DNA of 64,000 nt from contig DHHJ01000017.1 in NCBI GenBank assembly GCA_002403205.1, positions 100,444-164,443 of the forward strand. Direction: 5' to 3'. Under the pieces are notes generated by a model that was given only the letters and a program-made list of their open reading frames with translations, had not been told where the DNA came from and searched no databases. This DNA comes from Anaerolineaceae bacterium UBA4775. Lineage in GTDB: Bacteria; Chloroflexota; Anaerolineae; Anaerolineales; Anaerolineaceae. Position numbers and translations under genes: made by a program. Shown here piece after piece: positions 58,428-64,000 of this stretch (position 1 is its first letter; the number at the start of each line of letters is the position of its first letter).

Positions 58428-60143
58428 ATGACCGCAGCCCCTGACCTTACACCTGTGCCCAAACGCTGGCATGTTCAGCCCAGAATTCCCCAGGATGTCG
58501 ACCTGGCCTTAAACGGTTTCTCGGCCTTCATGCGACAATTGCTCTATAACCGGGGCTTCATGGACCCCGACACGGCTGCCAGTTTCGTTGCTGGCGAGGT
58601 GAATTTCCCCACCGACCCCTTCTTGCTCAAGGACATGGCGGCAGGAGTAGCGCGCTTGCACACTGGGGTTGTCAATGGTGAGCGCATTGCCGTCTATGGT
58701 GATTACGACGCGGATGGCGTCACAGCCACCGCATTGATGGCAGAGTTTCTAACCAGCCTGGGCGTTGACCCGCGCGTGTACATCCCCAATCGCTATGATG
58801 AGGGCTACGGGCTGAACGAGGAGGCCATCCGCAGCCTGGCCACAGAGGGGATTGACCTGGTGATCACCGTGGATTGCGGCGTCAGGGCGACGGGCGAGGT
58901 TGCCCTGGCAGCAGCGTTGGGGATGGATATGATCATCACCGACCACCACCAGCCGGGTAAGCAGCTGCCCGAGGCGCAGGCGGTGATCAACCCCAAACAG
59001 CCCGAGGACCTCTACCCAGATAAGAACCTGGCGGGTGTGGGGCTGGCTTATAAGCTGGCCCAGGCTTATCTTTCCGCGCATCCCCAGCCGGATGTTGACC
59101 CCGAAGCCTGGCTGGATTTGGTGGCCATCGGCACCGTGGCCGACCTGGCTTTGCTGGTGGGTGAGAACCGCGTCCTGGTCAAGGACGGGCTGGCACGCAT
59201 CCGGCAGCATCCCCGCCTGGGTTTGTCTGCCCTGGCAAGGACGGCGGGGATCAATCTGGGGGCCTGCGATGCGTCCACGATCGGCTTTGGGCTGGGGCCA
59301 CGGCTGAACGCGGCCGGGCGGATGAATACGGCTATGTCCGCGTTTACGCTGTTGACCGCCCAGGATTTCAGACAGGCCGGTGAACTGGCGCAAATCCTGG
59401 AATCCCAAAACAGCCAGCGGCAGGAAGAGACCCACATGATCCGCGAAATGGCGGCGGTTCGCGTACTGGAGCAGGACCCGGATGCACTGCTGTTTTTTGC
59501 TGCCGATCCTGCCTTCAGCGAGGGCGTGGTGGGGTTGGCGGCCTCGCGCCTGTCGGAGATCTATTACCGGCCGGCGATCGTGGCCCACCAGGGTGATGAG
59601 TTCACGGTGGCTTCCTGCCGGTCGATCCCGGAATTTCACATCACCCAGGCATTGGATGAATGCGCTGACCTGCTGGTGCGGCACGGGGGACATGCTGCTG
59701 CGGCGGGGTTCACCGTCCGCAACCAGGACGTCGAGACGCTGATCGAGCAACTCTATGGAATTGCAGCGCGTGAGCTATCGGCGGTGACCCTCTCTCCTGT
59801 GATCAATATCGACCGCGAGATCAAACTTGAGAAACTGGACCCGCGCTATCTACCGATGATCTTCAACGACCTGCACCTGCTGGAGCCAACCGGGCGCGGC
59901 AACCCCGAACCGCTGTTCGCATCGTACGATGTGGCGGTGATGTCCGCCAAAACCGTAGGCAAGGAGGGCAAGCACCTCAAGTTAAAGCTGAAACCCGGGT
60001 ATGATGCCATTGCCTTCCAGCAGGGGCATTGGGCAGAGGACCTCCCCGAGCGCATCGATATTGCCTACCGGATTGAAGAAAACGTCTATATGGGCCGGGT
60101 GAATGTGCAGTTGAACATTAAGGATATTAAGGCTTCAGAGTAA
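58428..60143 (+). CDS. recJ: single-stranded-DNA-specific exonuclease RecJ
   Basis: A 571-aa 5'-3' single-stranded DNA exonuclease of the DHH family, used in recombination and mismatch repair. The DHH domain shows YGDYDADGVTATALM, VITVDCGV and the name-giving ITDHHQPG. The DHHA1 domain has the GGHAAAAGFTV motif, and the end is an OB-fold (LLEPTGRGNPEPLFASYD, then LKLKLKPGYDAIAF). Catalytic residues are intact. Confidence 0.95.
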   Translation: MTAAPDLTPVPKRWHVQPRIPQDVDLALNGFSAFMRQLLYNRGFMDPDTAASFVAGEVNFPTDPFLLKDMAAGVARLHTGVVNGERIAVYGDYDADGVTATALMAEFLTSLGVDPRVYIPNRYDEGYGLNEEAIRSLATEGIDLVITVDCGVRATGEVALAAALGMDMIITDHHQPGKQLPEAQAVINPKQPEDLYPDKNLAGVGLAYKLAQAYLSAHPQPDVDPEAWLDLVAIGTVADLALLVGENRVLVKDGLARIRQHPRLGLSALARTAGINLGACDASTIGFGLGPRLNAAGRMNTAMSAFTLLTAQDFRQAGELAQILESQNSQRQEETHMIREMAAVRVLEQDPDALLFFAADPAFSEGVVGLAASRLSEIYYRPAIVAHQGDEFTVASCRSIPEFHITQALDECADLLVRHGGHAAAAGFTVRNQDVETLIEQLYGIAARELSAVTLSPVINIDREIKLEKLDPRYLPMIFNDLHLLEPTGRGNPEPLFASYDVAVMSAKTVGKEGKHLKLKLKPGYDAIAFQQGHWAEDLPERIDIAYRIEENVYMGRVNVQLNIKDIKASE

Positions 60144-60494
60144 TCTAAGAGAAGTTAATCGTTAGCTGGGGGGATGTGGTGCGCTCAAAAACCAAGTGCA
60201 CCCTATAGATACAGTTGGGAGTGGGTAGTTTGGAGCCAGTAGCTGATAGTTGCCCACAATCACCATCTCCCCTCCTGGAGGAGGGGCTGGGGGAGGTCCC
60301 GACCATAACCCCAGCGATTAATTAATCCACTGAGGAAAATTGGTGCGCCCAAAAGCGGTGTTAATTTGACTTTATAAGCGTTACATGCGAACGGATTGTT
60401 CTACCTGCTACCAGTCACCTGCTACCAACTACTACCTGCTCACTGCTCCGCATTTGCCCACATCATTCGGTTTTAAACGCGTATAATTGAGCCC
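60144..60494. other. 350-bp intergenic stretch with short repeats
   Basis: No gene. CCCCTCC (60269-60275) and GGAGGGG (60280-60286) form a hairpin of the widespread C-rich intergenic type. Further along, CTACCTGCT/CTACCAACT-like words repeat imperfectly (60400-60445). Confidence 0.6.
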
Positions 60495-61109
60495 ATGCTG
60501 CTCTCTTACCTCCTTTCCGCCGCGGCGATTGGCTTCTCGGCGGGGGTTACCCCGGGGCCGCTCCAGGCGGTATTCCTCTCTTATGCCATCAAGGGCGGCT
60601 GGAAAAAAGCCCTTCCGGCGGCATTTGCACCGCTGGTCACGGATGGACCGGTAGTCCTGCTGGTGCTGGTGGTCCTCAACAACCTCCCGCCCACCTTTTT
60701 GCGCATCCTGCAAATCGGCGGGGCGCTGTTCATTTTTTACCTGGCCTGGGAATCCTTTAACGCATATCGCCATTTCCAAGACATTCAACCTGCGGGGGAA
60801 ACCAACACTTGGGGCACCTTGCTCAAAGCCGCCACAATGAACATCCTGGGGCCCGGCCCCTGGCTGTTCTGGAGCCTGATCAACGGCCCCAACCTGCTGC
60901 TTATGTGGGATGTCTCGCCCTGGTGGGGCGCGGCTTACCTGCTCTGCTTCTATGGCGTTTTCATCCTCAGCAATATTGCCCTGATCCTGGTGTTCTCGAG
61001 CATGCGCAGCATGGGAGAGCAGGTACGCCGGACCCTGCTGCTGGCCTCGGCCATCATCCTGGCGGGGTTTGGGGTTTACCAACTATTGCAGGGCTTGCGC
61101 CTGATCTGA
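60495..61109 (+). CDS. LysE/RhtB-family exporter
   Basis: A 204-aa membrane protein with six hydrophobic helices. The family signature near the N-terminus is GFSAGVTPGPLQAVFLSYAIKGG, followed by a polar PAAFAPLVTDGPVVLLVLV. Members export amino acids or similar compounds. The substrate is unknown. The start lies 350 bases after recJ and directly upstream of the exonuclease gene, which may be co-transcribed. Confidence 0.87.
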   Translation: MLLSYLLSAAAIGFSAGVTPGPLQAVFLSYAIKGGWKKALPAAFAPLVTDGPVVLLVLVVLNNLPPTFLRILQIGGALFIFYLAWESFNAYRHFQDIQPAGETNTWGTLLKAATMNILGPGPWLFWSLINGPNLLLMWDVSPWWGAAYLLCFYGVFILSNIALILVFSSMRSMGEQVRRTLLLASAIILAGFGVYQLLQGLRLI

Positions 61110-61181
61110 CCGGTGGGCCATGTTTCCCCGGCGCAAAGATGGTAAACTGTGCTGTGTGACCAACAGAGACGAGGTGAATTG

Positions 61182-61754
61182 ATGTACCCGATTGCGCACC
61201 CCAAAGTCATCCAGAGGGCCCGGGAATTCCTGGCTTTTGACCCGCTATTTCTCGATACCGAGACCACCGGCATATCACCGCAGGATGTTGTGATCGAAGT
61301 GGGCGTGGTTGACCTGGCTGGGGAGACTGTATACGAAACCCTCATCAGGCCTTCGATCCCGATCCCGGCTGAGGCTGTGGCGATCCACGGCATCACGGAG
61401 GGTATGGTTTCCGATGCACCTGCCTGGAGGGAGATCTGGGGGGACCTGCGGTCCGTTCTGGACGGCCGTTATGTGGGGGTCTACAATGCCGATTTTGACT
61501 TGCGCATGATGAAGCAGACCCATCGGCGCTCCTGGCTCGATTGGACCCTGGAAGACCAGCGCTTTTTCTGTGTGATGAAGCTCTATTCGGCCTTCTACGG
61601 TGAGCGAAGCTTGCGTGGGAACAGCTTTCGCTTTCACAAATTGGAGGCAGCCGGCGCAGCCTGCCGTATCCCACTGCCCAATTCCCATCGGGCAGTCGAT
61701 GATGCCCGGCTGACGGCCGCCCTGTTCAAATATATCGCCCACTACGGCGCCTGA
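61182..61754 (+). CDS. DnaQ-like 3'-5' exonuclease
   Basis: A 190-aa DEDDh exonuclease. ExoI motif FLDTETTGISPQD supplies Asp and Glu, ExoII NADFDLRMMKQTH the second Asp, and ExoIII SHRAVDDARLTAALF the His and last Asp. It resembles stand-alone proofreading or RNase T-like enzymes rather than a polymerase-fused domain. The ATG at 61182 has GAGGTGA a few bases upstream; a longer frame start at 61149 is not supported. Confidence 0.9.
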   Translation: MYPIAHPKVIQRAREFLAFDPLFLDTETTGISPQDVVIEVGVVDLAGETVYETLIRPSIPIPAEAVAIHGITEGMVSDAPAWREIWGDLRSVLDGRYVGVYNADFDLRMMKQTHRRSWLDWTLEDQRFFCVMKLYSAFYGERSLRGNSFRFHKLEAAGAACRIPLPNSHRAVDDARLTAALFKYIAHYGA

Positions 61755-61775
61755 TTTCACCGAAAAGGAGACCCC

Positions 61776-63826
61776 ATGTCGATATCCTATCCTGGAACGC
61801 GCACAGAAAACCTGGTTGAGGAAATGCATGGCCGTTCGGTCCCGGACCCCTACCGATGGATGGAAGACCTGGAATCTGATGAAATCAGGGCGTGGGTCGA
61901 GGCGCAGAACGCCCTGACCTTCAGCATCCTCGAGCGCTCGCCCTTGCGCGCGAAAATCCAGGCGCGCATGCTCGAATTATGGGATTACGAGAAGTATTCC
62001 CCACCCGTCAAACGCGGCGGAGGCTATTTTTATACCTATAACACCGGTCTGCTCAACCAGGATGTCCTGTACTGGCTGGCGGACCTCACAGATGAGCCCC
62101 AGGTGCTGCTGGATCCAAACAGCCTCTCTGAGGACGGCACTGTGGCATTGAGCGGGGCGGCCGTCAGCCGTGATGGGCAATATCTGGCCTACGGGCTGGC
62201 AGAGGCCGGCTCTGACTGGCAGACCTGGCACGTCCGCCGTGTGGATGACGGCCAGGACCTGGACGATAAAGTGGCCTGGGTCAAGTTCTCGGGCGCCAGC
62301 TGGGATAAAACCAATGCGGGTTTCTTCTACAGCCGCTATGACGCCCCTGAGGGCGATGCCCTTAAATCCGCCAACTATCACCACAAGCTCTACTATCACC
62401 GCTTGGGCACGCCGCAATCTGCGGACCGCCTGATCTATGCCCGCCCTGACCAAAAAGAGTGGGGTTTTAACGGCGAGGTCACAGAGGATGGCCGCTATCT
62501 GGTGATCTACGCCTGGCATGGCACTGCGGAGGAAAACGGGGTCTATTACCTCGACCTGGAGGACCCGCAAGCCGAAGTACAGGGCTTGCTGACGGATTTC
62601 GACGCGGCCTATGCCCTGGTATGGAATGAAGGTCATCGATTTTTCTTTAAAACCGATCACAATGCGCCCCTCAACCGGGTGATCGCCATCGACATTGACC
62701 AACCGGCGCCTTCACATTGGGAGACGGTCATCCCCGAAGTGGCGGATAAGCTTGAAACGATCGCATTTGTGGGCAGGCGCTTTGTGGGCACTTACCTGCA
62801 CCATGCCGCCCACCAGGTGCGTTTCTTCAAGCCCGATGGAACACCGGATGGTGATTTGCGCCTGCCGGGCATCGGCACGGTGACAGGCTTCCGCGGGCAA
62901 AGCGATGACCCGGAGACCTTTTACGCGTTCTCCAGTTTCACCACGCCCGGGACGATCTTTCATTTGGATATTGAACAGCGCCGGGTTGAGGAATTTCGCT
63001 CACCGGTTTTGGCCTTTGACCCCGGGGCGTATGTGACGGAGCAAGTCTTTTACGAGAGCAAGGATGGCACCCGGGTGCCCCTGTTCATCAGCCACCGGGC
63101 TGACCTGGAAATAGACGGGAAGGCGCCCACTTATCTATACGGTTACGGCGGTTTCAACAACGCCGTGCCGGTCAGCTTCAGTGTGCCAACCTGGTGTGGA
63201 TGGAAATGGGCGGCATTTACGCCCAGGCCCACCTGCGCGGCGGCGGCGAGTATGGCCGTGAGTGGCACGAGGCCGGTATGCAGGCCAATAAGCAAAACGT
63301 GTTTGACGATTTCATCGCTGCGGCGGAATACCTGATCAGTGCGGGCTACACCGCCACGCCATACCTGACGATCGGCGGGCGCAGCAATGGGGGTTTGCTC
63401 GTCGGCGCTTGCCTGACCCAGCGACCGGACCTGTTTGGGGTGTGCCTGCCCAATGTGGGCGTGATGGATATGCTGCGCTTCCACAAGTTCACTATCGGCT
63501 GGGCGTGGGCGTCGGATTATGGTTCGCCAGAGGATCCTGATGCGTTTGCCACCCTGCTGGCTTATTCACCTTATCACAATATCAAAGACGGCGTCGCATA
63601 CCCGCCCACCCTGGTGCTGACGGGCGATCATGATGACCGGGTCTTCCCGGGTCATAGCTTTAAATTTGCTGCCGCGCTGCAAAAGGCCCAGGCTGGCCAG
63701 GCGCCAGTCCTGATCCGGGTTGAAACCCGCGCCGGGCACGGGGTCGGAAAGCCCACTGCCAAGCAGATCGAAGAGTTCACCGATATGTGGACCTTTGCCT
63801 GGATGTTTATGGGAGAAGAAAGGTGA
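61776..63826 (+). pseudogene. prolyl oligopeptidase (S9A) with one frameshift
   Basis: A prolyl oligopeptidase of about 683 aa split by a single frameshift. The first frame (from 61776, AAAAGGAGA upstream) gives the N-terminal arm and the beta-propeller up to [16 protein letters not shown], then reads nonsense. Near 63185 the frame changes and continues with [19 protein letters not shown]. The serine is in [13 protein letters not shown], Asp in [13 protein letters not shown] and His in ETRAGHG, so the whole catalytic triad is present in the second frame. One inserted base around 63183-63187 restores [12 protein letters not shown]. An assembly error is as likely as a true mutation. Confidence 0.85.
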
Positions 63827-63930
63827 AAGGGAGGCAGGTGGAAGGTGGAAGCTGTAAGGGGGGAAGGTGAAAGGTGAAAGCTGAAAGGGGGGAAGCTGAA
63901 AGGTGAAAGCTGAAAGGGGAAGGCTGAATG
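63827..63930. repeat. purine-rich degenerate short repeats
   Basis: The stretch after the peptidase gene is built of imperfect copies of GGTGAAAGCTGAAAGG. It is polypurine on the plus strand and contains no gene. Confidence 0.6.
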
Positions 63931-63977
63931 GGGGAATGCTCTGGAGTTTGCTGGGTGGAAATTGTGCCCACACGGGC

Positions 63978-64000
63978 TATAATCGAAGGAGGGCATTTCC
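63978..64000 (+). promoter_or_regulatory. -10 element and ribosome binding site of the next gene
   Basis: TATAAT (63978-63983) and AAGGAGGG (63986-63993) lie at the very end, so a plus-strand gene probably starts just outside the window. They sit close together, so only one of the two may be used. Confidence 0.4.

Overview
The window is a 64 kb piece of a moderately GC-rich bacterial chromosome and fits a member of the Anaerolineae (Chloroflexota). This is inference from gene content: a bacterial translin-family protein beside a DUF3467 protein and ssb, a PyrF-PyrE fusion, a CAD-like dihydroorotase, a split glutamine-dependent NAD synthetase, and small membrane proteins with a conserved INPVxY...PDSL motif. 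There is no rRNA operon, CRISPR array or complete insertion sequence. The one tRNA is tRNA-Pro(TGG).

Layout. 1-5 kb holds housekeeping genes: an S1-domain protein cut by the left edge, CTP synthase, a small lipoprotein and enolase, followed by a decayed IS4/IS1634-type transposase. 5-10.5 kb has a family-5-type uracil-DNA glycosylase, a broken single-domain ABC-F gene, and a MacA/MacB-like export operon on the minus strand. 10.5-12 kb has a long structured leader and an arsenite-methyltransferase-like gene in which UGA sits at the conserved cysteine, followed by a bacterial-SECIS-like hairpin. This is the strongest candidate for something new. 12-16 kb (minus) encodes a LysM/M23 peptidase, translin, DUF3467, SSB and a lipoprotein esterase. 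16-22 kb has tRNA-Pro, a glycosyltransferase, RNase HII, the split NAD synthetase pair, an acetyltransferase, a tiny SWIM protein, an aldo/keto reductase and a methyltransferase.

22-30.3 kb is one co-directional accessory cluster: a SorC-type regulator with a near-consensus promoter and a possible operator, a TPP-dependent 2-oxoacid/acetoin dehydrogenase (E1 alpha, E1 beta, E2), GutM, galactitol-type PTS IIA/IIB/IIC, a small membrane protein and a possible HPr-like protein. It looks like an uptake-plus-catabolism system for an unidentified substrate. The PTS part is visibly AT-richer than its surroundings.

30-47 kb carries a cupin, DUF3788, MgtC, a DinB fragment, a Cas4-like/DEDD nuclease fusion, a HAD phosphatase, class II fructose bisphosphatase, an isochorismatase-family hydrolase, alpha-glucan phosphorylase, a HerA-like ATPase, OsmC, an exact 78-bp-period tandem repeat, urocanase and a pair of paralogous membrane proteins. 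47-51.4 kb is a pyrimidine operon (pyrC, pyrB, pyrF-pyrE fusion) with a promoter, a short leader ORF and an intrinsic terminator arranged like the enterobacterial pyrL-pyrBI attenuator. 51-64 kb has an M48 protease, an Eis-like acetyltransferase, an MFS transporter, PepF, a CcrM-like orphan DNA methyltransferase, RecJ, a LysE-type exporter, a DnaQ-like exonuclease and a prolyl oligopeptidase with one frameshift.

Several genes carry single lesions (frameshifts near 11,450 and 63,185, a TAA at 6,265). From sequence alone I cannot separate assembly errors from real decay.
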